Below are positions 26,827 through 34,668 of a stretch of 61,203 nucleotides of DNA, piece after piece. This DNA is from Mesorhizobium sp. Root552 (lineage in GTDB: Bacteria; Pseudomonadota; Alphaproteobacteria; Rhizobiales; Rhizobiaceae). Where the stretch lies: positions 1 through 61,203 of the forward strand of contig NZ_LMFV01000010.1 of the NCBI RefSeq assembly GCF_001427285.1. The letters are read 5' to 3'. The notes under the pieces were generated by a model, which had not been told where the DNA came from, made no database searches, and saw only the letters and a list, made by a program, of their open reading frames with translations. Made by a program: the position numbers and the translations under genes. The number at the start of each line of letters is the position of its first letter. Position 1 is the first letter of the stretch.

Positions 26827-27024
26827 TGCTTGAAAGCCAATCTGAGGTGGTGAGACGTGATATGACGGCCTAACGCGCGATATATGAGCGCGTCAAGGGT
26901 TAGTGCCTTCAAGCGCTGGCATCCGAAAGAACATCAGTCGTGCTGGGCCTTGGAAATCAAGGCCGTTGCCGATCTCAATTGCACCTTTTGCTAAGTGACG
27001 TGTCGGCTGGGCAAGTTTGATTTA

Positions 27025-27075
27025 CAGCCTGCGGAGCGGCCAAGCCTTGCCGGCTTGCACCTGCTTTACAGGCTG
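27025..27075 (-). terminator. Nested hairpin downstream of the CoxG-like gene
   Basis: An outer 7-bp stem (CAGCCTG 27025-27031 with CAGGCTG 27069-27075) encloses an inner 6-bp stem (CAAGCC 27041-27046 with GGCTTG 27052-27057). It lies about 20 bases past the stop of the minus-strand gene. No T run follows. The 270 bases between TerC and this gene hold no other feature I can see. Confidence 0.35.
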
Positions 27076-27095
27076 CTTCCTCTTGCCGTTCGCCG

Positions 27096-27551
27096 TCAGC
27101 CCTGCTCGGAAATGGTCTTGTTGAAATTCGAAAAGAATTCACCAGCGAGCTTTTTGGAGGTCGAAACGATGAGGCGGCTGCCGAGTTGTGCGATCTTGCC
27201 ACCCACGTCGGCGCGAGCCTGATACTTCAACAGCGTTTCATCCGGGCTGATCGCGGTCAGGGCGACATCGGCACCCCCCTTGGCAAAGCCTGCGATGCCG
27301 CCTTTGCCTTCACCCTGGATGGTGTAGGAGTTTGGCGCCTGGATGTTGCTTAGCGTCACTTCACCGGCGAACTTGGCTTTGATCGGACCGACTGCGAGTA
27401 CGACGGTGGCCTTCATGTTGTTGTCGGAAGTCTTGACCAGATCGGTGCAGCCCGGGATCGAGGATTGCAGGATTTCCGGCTCGTTGAGCGCAGCCCAGAC
27501 CTTTTCAATCGGCGCCTTGATATGCTCTTCGCCTTCGATGACCAGTGACAT
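27096..27551 (-). CDS. CoxG-like SRPBCC protein
   Basis: A 151-residue START/SRPBCC-fold protein of the carbon monoxide dehydrogenase subunit G family: EEHIKAPIEKVWAALNEPEI at the N-terminus, SSIPGCTDLVKT, then FAGEVTLSNIQAPNSY, and RLIVSTSKKLAGEFFSNF at the end. Family members can help cytoplasmic molybdo-hydroxylases or anchor them, but no coxLMS genes are present here. It follows the aldehyde dehydrogenase gene on the same strand after 114 bases and may be co-transcribed. Its role in the cluster is unknown. Confidence 0.8.
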   Translation of the reverse strand: MSLVIEGEEHIKAPIEKVWAALNEPEILQSSIPGCTDLVKTSDNNMKATVVLAVGPIKAKFAGEVTLSNIQAPNSYTIQGEGKGGIAGFAKGGADVALTAISPDETLLKYQARADVGGKIAQLGSRLIVSTSKKLAGEFFSNFNKTISEQG

Positions 27552-27665
27552 GTTTTCTCCTCCTAGGGCATTTTCAGGATGGGTCGACGCGAACGCACCG
27601 GCATGGCCAAGGCGGCATGAGGGCGTTCGCGGTTGAGGGCGCGGTGCCAGTAGGCACCGCTCATT

Positions 27666-29126
27666 TCAGCCCGGCAGGGGATGGTGGATGGCGATGTTCT
27701 TGACCTGCTGGTAGGCGGCAAGGGCCTCGAGACCCTTTTCGCGGCCATAGCCGGACAGCTTGTAGCCGCCAAACGGGAACTCGACATCCAGCCCCACCCC
27801 AAAGGAGTTGATCCAGACCTGTCCGACCTGCAACCTCGATCCGACACCCAGTGCCTTGTCGATGTTGGAGGTATGAATACCTGCCACAAGGCCGAACGGA
27901 GAATCGTTCGCCCCATCGATGGCTTCTGACGCGGTGTCGAAGGGGATCACGGTGAGGATTGGGCCGAAGATTTCCTCGCGCGCGATCTGCGTGCTGTTGT
28001 TGGCGCCTACGACCAGGCCTGGGCGCACGAAAGCGCCGTTTGCCAAAGCAGCCGCCGTCGGAACGTCAGCGCCAAGCAGCAGTTCGCCATCCTTGCGCGC
28101 GATATCATAGTAGCGCTCTACATCCGACTTGTGCGACCGGCTGATCAGAGGCCCCATGTCCGGGTCTTCGACACCTGCACCAAGCGTCATCGACTTGATG
28201 CGGGCATGCAGCTTCTCAACGACCTTGTCGTGAATGGAACGCTCTACAAAAAGGCGCGTGCCGGCATTGCAGACCTGGCCGCAATGCGTGAGGAAGCCAC
28301 CTGCGATGATTGGCAATGACCTATCGAGGTCCGCATCGGCAAACAGGATCTGGGGTGATTTGCCGCCGAGCTCCATGTTGCATGGAATGGCGTGAGACGC
28401 GGCGGCGACCAGCACGCGCTCTCCGGTAGGCACCGAACCCGTGAACGTTATTTGGTCGACGCCCTTGTGACGCGCCAGCAGGTCGCCTGCGACGGAGCCG
28501 CGACCGTTGACCAGATTTACCAGACCTTCCGGCAATCCTGCCTCCTGGCAGATCTTGACGAACTCATAGGCAGTTACCGGCGTGTCGGCGGATGGCTTGA
28601 TGATGACCGCACAACCGGCAGCCAGGGCAGGGGCTACGCCACGGGCGATAAGCTGGAACGGGTAGTTCCACGGGATGATGTGCAAGCTTACGCCGATACC
28701 TTCCTTGACGGTCCAGTCCGACCAGTCCGGGCCAAGCGGAATCGAATTGCCATGCAGCTTATCTGCGGCGCCGCCGTAGAATTCGAAGAAACGGGCGGAG
28801 CAATCGACTTCCCAATAGGAGTCGCGCAGCGGCTTGCCACTGTCCATGCTCTCTTTACGCGCAATCTCGTCGCGCTTCTGAAGCATCAGTTCCCCGATGC
28901 GGTGAAGGATACGCCCGCGCTCGAAGGGGCGCATACGCCGCCACGGGCCATTGTCGAAAGCTTCGCGGGCAGCCGCGACTGCCATTTCCACTTCGGCCTC
29001 GCCTGCGCGAGCAAAGGTGGCAACCACTTCGCCGGTTGCAGGGTCCACAGATTGACCGATGCCGTCCGAGCCTTCGCTCAGGACCTTCGTGCCAACCACA
29101 ATAGGAATAATGACGCGTTCGTTCAC
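27666..29126 (-). CDS. Aldehyde dehydrogenase (NAD(P)+)
   Basis: A 486-residue enzyme, standard family length, oxidising an aldehyde to the acid. The oxyanion Asn is in IIPWNYPFQLIARG near residue 154, the general base Glu in MELGGKSPQILFAD near residue 252, and the catalytic Cys in GQVCNAGTRL near residue 286. The substrate cannot be read; betaine-aldehyde- and hydroxymuconic-semialdehyde-type enzymes are equally possible. It is divergent from the SDR-ThDP-cupin-GntR operon, with a shared 154-base promoter region. Confidence 0.9.
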   Translation of the reverse strand: MNERVIIPIVVGTKVLSEGSDGIGQSVDPATGEVVATFARAGEAEVEMAVAAAREAFDNGPWRRMRPFERGRILHRIGELMLQKRDEIARKESMDSGKPLRDSYWEVDCSARFFEFYGGAADKLHGNSIPLGPDWSDWTVKEGIGVSLHIIPWNYPFQLIARGVAPALAAGCAVIIKPSADTPVTAYEFVKICQEAGLPEGLVNLVNGRGSVAGDLLARHKGVDQITFTGSVPTGERVLVAAASHAIPCNMELGGKSPQILFADADLDRSLPIIAGGFLTHCGQVCNAGTRLFVERSIHDKVVEKLHARIKSMTLGAGVEDPDMGPLISRSHKSDVERYYDIARKDGELLLGADVPTAAALANGAFVRPGLVVGANNSTQIAREEIFGPILTVIPFDTASEAIDGANDSPFGLVAGIHTSNIDKALGVGSRLQVGQVWINSFGVGLDVEFPFGGYKLSGYGREKGLEALAAYQQVKNIAIHHPLPG

Positions 29127-29186
29127 GATGGGTCTCCCTGAGAAGTGGGTGCTTCAAGCTTGCTTTCTAATGAACATCAAACAATT

Positions 29187-29227
29187 TTGTATGCAACAGA
29201 AAAAAGATTGTCTACATAAATTGACAA
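29187..29227. promoter_or_regulatory. Bipartite operator candidate in divergent promoter
   Basis: TTGTATGCAA (29187-29196) is followed 23 bases on by GTCTACATA (29210-29218), which sits in an interrupted palindrome TTGTC-N10-GACAA (29208-29227). The same two words recur with almost the same spacing at 33323-33355, in front of the truncated BMP gene. The GntR regulator encoded at 32177 is the natural candidate to bind both (inference). Confidence 0.5.
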
Positions 29228-29280
29228 CATGCTCACACGTTGGTAGCCAAATCTAAAGGCAAAATGGGAGCGCTTTCTGA

Positions 29281-30069
29281 ATGGAACTCGGACTAAAAGG
29301 GCGGCGTGCACTGGTAACGGCGGCGTCACGTGGCCTGGGGAGAGCCTCAGCACTCTCGCTCGCGGCTGAGGGTGCTCGTGTGGCGGTTGCAGGGCGCAGT
29401 GTTACTGCGATGCAGGATCTTCTGGCCGAGTTGAAGGAAGCCGGTGCTGCCGACGTTCTGGCCGTTCCGATGGATTTGACCGACCGTGCGACGCTCAAGC
29501 CGGCAGTCGATGAAGTGGTGGCCAAGTTCGGCGGGCTCGATATTTTCGTCGGAAACACGGGCGGGCCGGCAGCCGGACCTTTTCTTAGCGTTCCGCGCGA
29601 GGGCTGGGAGCAGGCATTGAATGAAAGCCTGCTGCCATTGGTGGATCTCTCGCATGCTGTTCTGCCGCATATGCGGGCCGGTGGCTGGGGCCGAATCATC
29701 TTCGTGACGACAGTGGGCGTGAAAGTTGTTCAGCCCAACATGGTTCTGTCCGATTCCGTGCGTCTCGCGGTTGTCGGCCTGGCCAAGTCGTTGTCCATCG
29801 AGTTCGCCCATGAGGGCATCATGGTCAATTGTCTGTGCCCGGGGCCCTTCGCCACCGACCGCATGGAGTACCTGGTCAAGTCCAGCATGGAAATTGACGG
29901 CCTCGACCGCGCTGCCGCAGAGGCGGTTTGGTTGGCTGAAGTACCAGCCCGCAAGTTCGGGGACCCAAATGATTTCGGCGCGATGGTGGCCATGCTCGCA
30001 TCCGAGCGTGCCGGTTTTATCACCGGAACAGCCATTGCCCTCGACGGAGGAAAGTCTCGTGCATACTGA
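29281..30069 (+). CDS. SDR family oxidoreductase lacking the usual Tyr
   Basis: A 262-residue short-chain dehydrogenase. The cofactor motif is VTAASRGLGRASALSLAAEG at residues 12-31 and NTGGPAAGPF stands for N-A-G. The active-site stretch reads FVTTVGVKVVQPNMVLSDSV then RLAVVGLAKSL. In most SDRs a Y-x3-K occurs here; this one has S-x3-A and no tyrosine, as in the divergent branch of 3-oxoacyl-ACP-reductase-like proteins. It may therefore act on an unusual substrate or by another mechanism. The 3' end overlaps the next gene by 11 bases. No strong ribosome binding site seen; start ATG 29281. Confidence 0.82.
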   Translation: MELGLKGRRALVTAASRGLGRASALSLAAEGARVAVAGRSVTAMQDLLAELKEAGAADVLAVPMDLTDRATLKPAVDEVVAKFGGLDIFVGNTGGPAAGPFLSVPREGWEQALNESLLPLVDLSHAVLPHMRAGGWGRIIFVTTVGVKVVQPNMVLSDSVRLAVVGLAKSLSIEFAHEGIMVNCLCPGPFATDRMEYLVKSSMEIDGLDRAAAEAVWLAEVPARKFGDPNDFGAMVAMLASERAGFITGTAIALDGGKSRAY

Positions 30070-31714
30070 TAACAAGCCTCAGAAGAACGACCGCATGGAT
30101 GGAGGCGGGGCTATTGTCGCCTGGCTGAAGAATGCCGGCGTCAAGAATGTCTTCTCGGTTTCGGGCGGCCCGATCAACGCTGTCTATCGCGCCTGTGCGA
30201 ACCAGGGGCTTCCGCTTATCCATGCTCGCCATGAGGCGGCGGCCTGCTTCATGGCCGAGGCGCAGTCACGCGTAACCGGCAAGGCCGGCGCTGCCGTTGT
30301 CACGCTCGGCCCCGGTGTCACTAACGCCGTGACGCCGGGTTTGGTGGCGACGCTCGCCGGCACTCCGATCATCATCGTTGGGGCAAAGGCGGGAACCAAG
30401 TCCGACGACCGCGGCGCGGGCATGGCCTACGACGTTTTGCCGATCATGAAGAATGTGACCAAATGGGCGGCGCGCTGCACCGACCCCAACCGGTTGCAGG
30501 AATATCTCGACATGGCTTGGCGCAATATGTGGGCTGGCCGTCCGGGCCCGGTATTTCTCGAAGTTCCATCCGATATTCTGTCGACGCCGCTTGCGTCCGA
30601 GGCGATCGGCACATGCCCGCCACTTCCCGGCACGCCCGGCGTTTGCGCCAGCGATGCCGATGCGGCGATCAAGCTGCTCGGCAACTCGAAGAAGCCGCTT
30701 TTGATCTTGGGCGACGAATTGTTCTGGCACCGCTCCGAGCGTCTTGTCGAGACCATCGAAAAGCACAACCTGGCCTTTGCCACCATGCGGTTGGCCCGGG
30801 GTATCGTCAGTGAACGTCACCCCAACTGGTTTGGTCCCGCCTACATACCCTGCAATGCGACATTGAAGCAGGCGTTGGCGGACACCGATTGCATCATGCT
30901 GCTGGGTCATCATTTCGAGTTCGACCTGGAGTTTGGTGACTCGGTTGGCGCAGGCGCCCGCATTATTCAGGTCTGCTCGGATCAGGAACTTCTGCATCGT
31001 AACAAGCGGGCCGATGTTGCAGTTGCCGCTTCACCAGCCGCTTTTGTCGAAATACTGGCCGGTCTGCCAGCGTTGAATACGGACAAGGCCTGGAGTTCCG
31101 GCCTGGTTGCGGCATGGAACAAGGAGCACGCAGCGCAGCTTGGCCAAGGCGACGCCGCAGGTATCCACCCGATTGCCGCCGTCGATGCGGTAAGCGAGGC
31201 AGCGCCCGACAACACCATCTATGTGACTTCCCATGGCAATATCGACTTCTGGGCTGATGCGCGCCTGCGCATTTCCGCTCCGGGCCGTTACCTGAGGGCG
31301 GGCCAGTCGGGGGCTCTTGGGGCCGAAGTGCCCTATGGCGCCGGTGCGAGCTTTGCCGACCCGAAGGCGCCTGTGGTGGTCTTCGTGGGAGACGGAGGCG
31401 TCGGCTTCCATATTTCCGAGTTGGACACGGCGGAACGGTACGGCCGCGCCTTCATCATCGTCGTGCTCGACGATGAGATGTGGGGCGCAATAGCGCTACC
31501 GCAGGAGCAGATCTTTGGCGAGACCTACGAAATGACCCTGCCGCGCCGCGACTGGACCAAGGTTGCGGAAGGATTGGGTGGGCGAGGTTATTTCGCCCGC
31601 GATCCCGCCGAAATCAAGAAGGCTCTGGGCGATGCCATAGCCAGCGGCAAGCCGGCAATCATCCAGGTGCCCGTGCGCAGCGTGATCAGCCCATACATGG
31701 CCTACATTTCCTAA
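30059..31714 (+). CDS. Thiamine-diphosphate-dependent enzyme (acetolactate-synthase-like)
   Basis: A 551-residue three-domain ThDP enzyme. The catalytic Glu is in LPLIHARHEAAACFMAEA near residue 50. The central domain follows (about 190-320). The C-terminal ThDP/Mg2+ motif starts FVGDGGVGFHISELDTAERY and ends FIIVVLDDEMWG, where the usual N is D. It resembles acetolactate synthase and related decarboxylases or lyases of unknown substrate. I chose GTG 30059 because GGAGGAAAG lies just upstream and the first residues fit; the long open frame upstream is antisense-like and belongs to the SDR gene region. Overlaps the SDR gene, so coupled. Confidence 0.85.
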   Translation: MHTDNKPQKNDRMDGGGAIVAWLKNAGVKNVFSVSGGPINAVYRACANQGLPLIHARHEAAACFMAEAQSRVTGKAGAAVVTLGPGVTNAVTPGLVATLAGTPIIIVGAKAGTKSDDRGAGMAYDVLPIMKNVTKWAARCTDPNRLQEYLDMAWRNMWAGRPGPVFLEVPSDILSTPLASEAIGTCPPLPGTPGVCASDADAAIKLLGNSKKPLLILGDELFWHRSERLVETIEKHNLAFATMRLARGIVSERHPNWFGPAYIPCNATLKQALADTDCIMLLGHHFEFDLEFGDSVGAGARIIQVCSDQELLHRNKRADVAVAASPAAFVEILAGLPALNTDKAWSSGLVAAWNKEHAAQLGQGDAAGIHPIAAVDAVSEAAPDNTIYVTSHGNIDFWADARLRISAPGRYLRAGQSGALGAEVPYGAGASFADPKAPVVVFVGDGGVGFHISELDTAERYGRAFIIVVLDDEMWGAIALPQEQIFGETYEMTLPRRDWTKVAEGLGGRGYFARDPAEIKKALGDAIASGKPAIIQVPVRSVISPYMAYIS

Positions 31715-31757
31715 GGCACTCACTTAAGCCGGTTATTCAAGATATTGAGGAAACGAC

Positions 31758-32090
31758 ATGAATATATGGAAGAATGGCAATGCCACCGGCATTACCCCGC
31801 CTAATCACTTCGGCGGCTTGAACGTTCTCGATATCGTGCCCTTTCAGGGAAGCAATTTCTGCGTACAGGTGTCCAAGGCGCCTGTCGGCGGCGGCGGCGA
31901 GCTTCACCATCACGACGACTGGTCTCAGGTTTTCTACGTGGTGGAGGGCCAGATGACTTTCGATACGGGCAAGGAGCGCTTCACCCTGACGAAGGGAGAG
32001 TCAGTACTGTTTGAGCCGGGTGACCCGCACTACACGGTCAATGAAGGCAAGGATCAAAGCATGTGTCTGGTGATAACGGTAAAGCAGTAG
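31758..32090 (+). CDS. Single-domain cupin protein
   Basis: A 110-residue beta-barrel protein. Metal-binding motif 1 is GGGGELHHHDDWSQVFYVVEGQ: two or three His, and Glu at the barrel entrance. Motif 2 is LFEPGDPHYTVN. It probably binds a divalent metal and could be an isomerase, dioxygenase, or ligand-binding helper of the ThDP enzyme. A GAGGAAACGAC site precedes the ATG. Third gene in the operon. Confidence 0.85.
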   Translation: MNIWKNGNATGITPPNHFGGLNVLDIVPFQGSNFCVQVSKAPVGGGGELHHHDDWSQVFYVVEGQMTFDTGKERFTLTKGESVLFEPGDPHYTVNEGKDQSMCLVITVKQ

Positions 32091-32176
32091 TCTTGAATGA
32101 CTATATGAACGGCGCTTGCATCAAATCTGGCAAGGATGCATCTAGCATCGGAATACGACAGATCGAGGAGGCGGCA

Positions 32177-32863
32177 TTGAGCGAAGTCATCAACGGTGAG
32201 AAAGAGGCCAGGCTTTCGACAGACGGTCTCGTCCGGCTGCTCGAGGACGACATCCTGAACAGCATCCTGAAGCCCGGCGATCGGCTCGACGAGCAATCGC
32301 TGGCACGCCGCTTCGAGGTTTCCCGTACGCCGGTACGTGAGGCGCTCCGTCATCTTGCGTCGAGCGGCCTGATCGAGATCCGGAAAAACCAGGGCGCTAC
32401 GGTCAAGCGGCTGACTACGGCGGAGCTGATCGAGATGTTTCAGGTGATGGCGGAGTATGAAGGGCTTTCGGCGCGGCTTTCGGCGCGGCGGATGACCACC
32501 TCCGAGATTGCCGAAATGCGCAAGTGGAACAAGGAATGCGACGCGTTGGCGAACAAGGAGGACCACGACGGGTTCTATGCCGCCAACAATCTGTTCCACG
32601 AGACGATCTTCCGGGGTTCACGCAATGAATTCCTGCAGGAGGAAAGCCGGAAGCTGCGCAACCGCCTCAATGCTTATCGCCGTCATATCACGACGCAGCC
32701 AAGGAGCATGCAAAGGTCGGTCGTTGAGCATAACCGCATTGCAGACGCGATAAAGGCCGGAGACGAGGACACCGCCCACAACCTGATGCGACAGCATGTC
32801 GATCTTGTTGCCGGCAGGGCGGCGGACGTGTTTCTGGCCCTGGAAAGCGAGATCGCAGAATAG
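32177..32863 (+). CDS. GntR family regulator (FadR/FCD type)
   Basis: A 228-residue regulator. A winged helix at residues 20-80 has LKPGDRLDEQSLARRFEVSR, TPVREALRHLASSGLIEIRK. A helical FCD ligand domain follows with metal-ligand-like residues (Asp in NKEDHDGFYAANNLFHETIF; His in RSVVEHNRIADAIKAGD). I favour TTG 32177 (SEVINGEKEARLSTDGL) because GAGGAGG lies just before it; ATG 32105 is an alternative. It most likely controls this catabolic cluster in response to the substrate, through the bipartite boxes at 29187 and 33323. Confidence 0.85.
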   Translation: MSEVINGEKEARLSTDGLVRLLEDDILNSILKPGDRLDEQSLARRFEVSRTPVREALRHLASSGLIEIRKNQGATVKRLTTAELIEMFQVMAEYEGLSARLSARRMTTSEIAEMRKWNKECDALANKEDHDGFYAANNLFHETIFRGSRNEFLQEESRKLRNRLNAYRRHITTQPRSMQRSVVEHNRIADAIKAGDEDTAHNLMRQHVDLVAGRAADVFLALESEIAE

Positions 32864-32982
32864 CCAACTAGCCATCCGGCTGGAAGATCGAGCCGTCCGC
32901 GCCTGCTGGCACGGGCAGGGGAAGGTATTGTCCGATGATCCGTCGGGAGACGGAACGTGCATGAGGATGTGAGGAACTGCAA

Positions 32983-33163
32983 ATGAAGCTTGTCGAAAAC
33001 CGCTCGTCGAAGCGCAATGCTCCGCTTAGCAAGGAAGAAGCCACGATCGTGGGAACTGGCGCGGCGGCAATCGTACGCGAGTTCCTGCCCGCTTTCCCGA
33101 TCTATGCGGCAACCCCGCTTGAAAGCCTGCCAGGGCTTGCGGCCGAGGTCATGGGAATAGGTC
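32983..33163 (+). pseudogene. Truncated N-terminus of diaminopropionate-ammonia-lyase-like gene
   Basis: The first 58 or so codons read as the N-terminus of a PLP-dependent ammonia-lyase of the diaminopropionate type: LPAFPIYAATPLESLPGLAA matches the Y-x-P-T-P-L-x-x-L-P-G-L-A pattern before the PLP lysine. The ATG has a GAGGAAC site upstream. After about 33163 the frame runs into antisense of a BMP gene and stops at 33210, so the PLP lysine and all catalytic parts are missing. Not functional as a lyase. Confidence 0.6.
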
Positions 33164-33303
33164 CATCCGGCGTCGCCGATCGGCCCAATATAGACAAATC
33201 CAACTTTTAGCGGTTCGTCCGCTGCCTGTGCCACCCCTGTTGCGGCACCAAGACCAAGGCAAAACACTGCTGCCGCCAATTTTCGCGCAAAACTTCCAAA
33301 CAT
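33146..33303 (-). pseudogene. Truncated BMP substrate-binding protein (N-terminus only)
   Basis: From ATG 33303 the frame gives a signal peptide (MFGSFARKLAAAVFCLGLGA, cleavage after AQA), then DEPLKVGFVYIGPIGDAGWT and YSHDLGRK, the N-terminus of BMP family proteins, similar to the intact one at 23628. After about 33146 it turns into antisense of the lyase fragment. GGGAGGAAATC is its ribosome binding site. An entire segment between two convergent genes has been deleted. Confidence 0.65.
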
Positions 33304-33322
33304 GATTTCCTCCCAAACTAAA

Positions 33323-33355
33323 TTGCATGCACCTAATGTATATTTCGTCCACATA
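33323..33355. promoter_or_regulatory. Second copy of the bipartite operator candidate
   Basis: TTGCATGCAC (33323-33332) and, 24 bases on from the start of the first word, GTCCACATA (33347-33355). Order, orientation relative to the minus-strand gene, and spacing match 29187-29218. It lies 20 bases upstream of the truncated BMP start, suggesting it once belonged to the same regulon. Confidence 0.45.
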
Positions 33356-33766
33356 TTGATAGTTTATGTATTCAATCTAGCATCGATCGATACAGAAACA
33401 AGATCGATTTGTGCGGAAACAGCAATCAATAGTTAGGCAAGCGACTGCCATGAAATTTTCACGGAAGGCGTAGGTTGCACGGGCTGTTTTGTTGTGGGTC
33501 GGTTGCTGGGATAGGTGTGCTCGGTTGGTTGCGCAAAGAGCCAAATTTGGGCGCGCGACTGGCGGATGGGATCGGTTCGATTTTCCCCGCCATGCCTTGC
33601 GATCCAAAACTAGTGACCGATGAATTAAATTCCGGCACTTCTATGGGTGAGGGCGCAAACGGCCGCGGTCTTCGCCCAGACTGTCCGGCCTTGGCGCGTA
33701 TCCTTACCGTGGCGTCCTTGCCTCGCTCTGAAGTGCGACCACCCTGTCATGCGGCTTGATGCCGCG
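33356..33766. other. Non-coding stretch after the deletion scar
   Basis: About 410 bases. The first 100 are AT-rich and probably the old promoter of the truncated BMP gene. The rest has only frames with unlikely amino-acid make-up. It separates the catabolic cluster from the sugar operon and may be remnant DNA. Confidence 0.45.
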
Positions 33767-34663
33767 TCAGTCGTAGCCGAAGGCGCGCTTTGTCCGTTCT
33801 ACGAAGTTCCGGACTGTCACGCGTCCCTCCAGTTCGATCTTTCGCAGGTCCTCGGCCAGAAGGTGCCGGGTCTTGATGGCATGGTCCGTGTCGTCCAATC
33901 CGAAGGCGACGCCATTTTTCGCGATTGGCCTGTGAGCGGCCCACGCCGCCCGGTCTTGGTAGAAGCCGGGAACCACGATCGGCAGGCAGCCACAAAGCGC
34001 AGCAAATTGGGCATAAATCGTCGCCTCATCATAACAGATGAACCGTTCGCATCGGTTGAACTGGTCTGCGATCGTTTCGTGATCCAAGCCGTCCAGGCAA
34101 ACGTCACGGTCAGGGTCATGCAGGATCGGTTTGTCCGCTTGCTTGCGCACCATGTAGCAGGTGCCATTCCGATCCTTGTTGCCGTAGTCAGTATAGGCCG
34201 GATGTACCGAAAAAAGCTGCAGCAACGCTGCGCCCCCGGTGAGGCCGACGTCATCGCTGAAATCACTCACCTTGAAAAATAGGTCATTCGGGCCGAAGCT
34301 TGCTGCCGTTCCTCGCAACTTTGGCGGGTACATCAGCCAGCGCACTACACGCTTTGCCCCAAGCGGATTCCCCATGACGACCTCAGGGTAGACAACGATT
34401 GCGTTGCGATGCAGGTCATCGGAATGTGCCAGACGAGCTGCAGTGTCCGGCATCATCTTGTACCCGGACTTTCTTCGCGCCATCCGGTGTAAGGCATCTA
34501 GGGCCAAAGAACGCGGCTTCGAGCCCATCGGCCACAGGACGGCCCGTTCTCCGATGCAGGCCAATTCGTTCGCAAGCCTATGAAGAAAGATATTTCCGCC
34601 GGAACTGTCGCAATACTGGGGCGCGACGATGACATAGGTTGGCCGTTTCGATATCCACATCAT
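33767..34663 (-). CDS. Putative glycosyltransferase (GT-B-like)
   Basis: A 298-residue soluble protein. The start YVIVAPQYCDSSGGNIFLHR resembles the first Rossmann fold of GT-B transferases (a Gly-rich loop after beta 1). The C-terminal half has CERFICYDEATIYAQFAALC and GCLPIVVPGF, like the nucleotide-sugar-binding region (E-x7-E and G-x-P-V-V). No family name can be given with confidence. It is the third gene of an operon with an aminotransferase and an acetyltransferase, which supports transfer of an amino sugar to a surface glycan. Confidence 0.6.
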   Translation of the reverse strand: MMWISKRPTYVIVAPQYCDSSGGNIFLHRLANELACIGERAVLWPMGSKPRSLALDALHRMARRKSGYKMMPDTAARLAHSDDLHRNAIVVYPEVVMGNPLGAKRVVRWLMYPPKLRGTAASFGPNDLFFKVSDFSDDVGLTGGAALLQLFSVHPAYTDYGNKDRNGTCYMVRKQADKPILHDPDRDVCLDGLDHETIADQFNRCERFICYDEATIYAQFAALCGCLPIVVPGFYQDRAAWAAHRPIAKNGVAFGLDDTDHAIKTRHLLAEDLRKIELEGRVTVRNFVERTKRAFGYD

Positions 34664-34668
34664 CTGCC

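Noticed and set aside
26827..26990. Possible manganese (yybP-ykoY) riboswitch before the TerC gene
   Set aside because: TerC genes often have one, but I could not find the conserved internal loops in this leader.
33475..33759. Plus-strand frame of 94 codons
   Set aside because: Unlikely amino-acid make-up, no ribosome binding site, and it lies in remnant DNA after a deletion scar.
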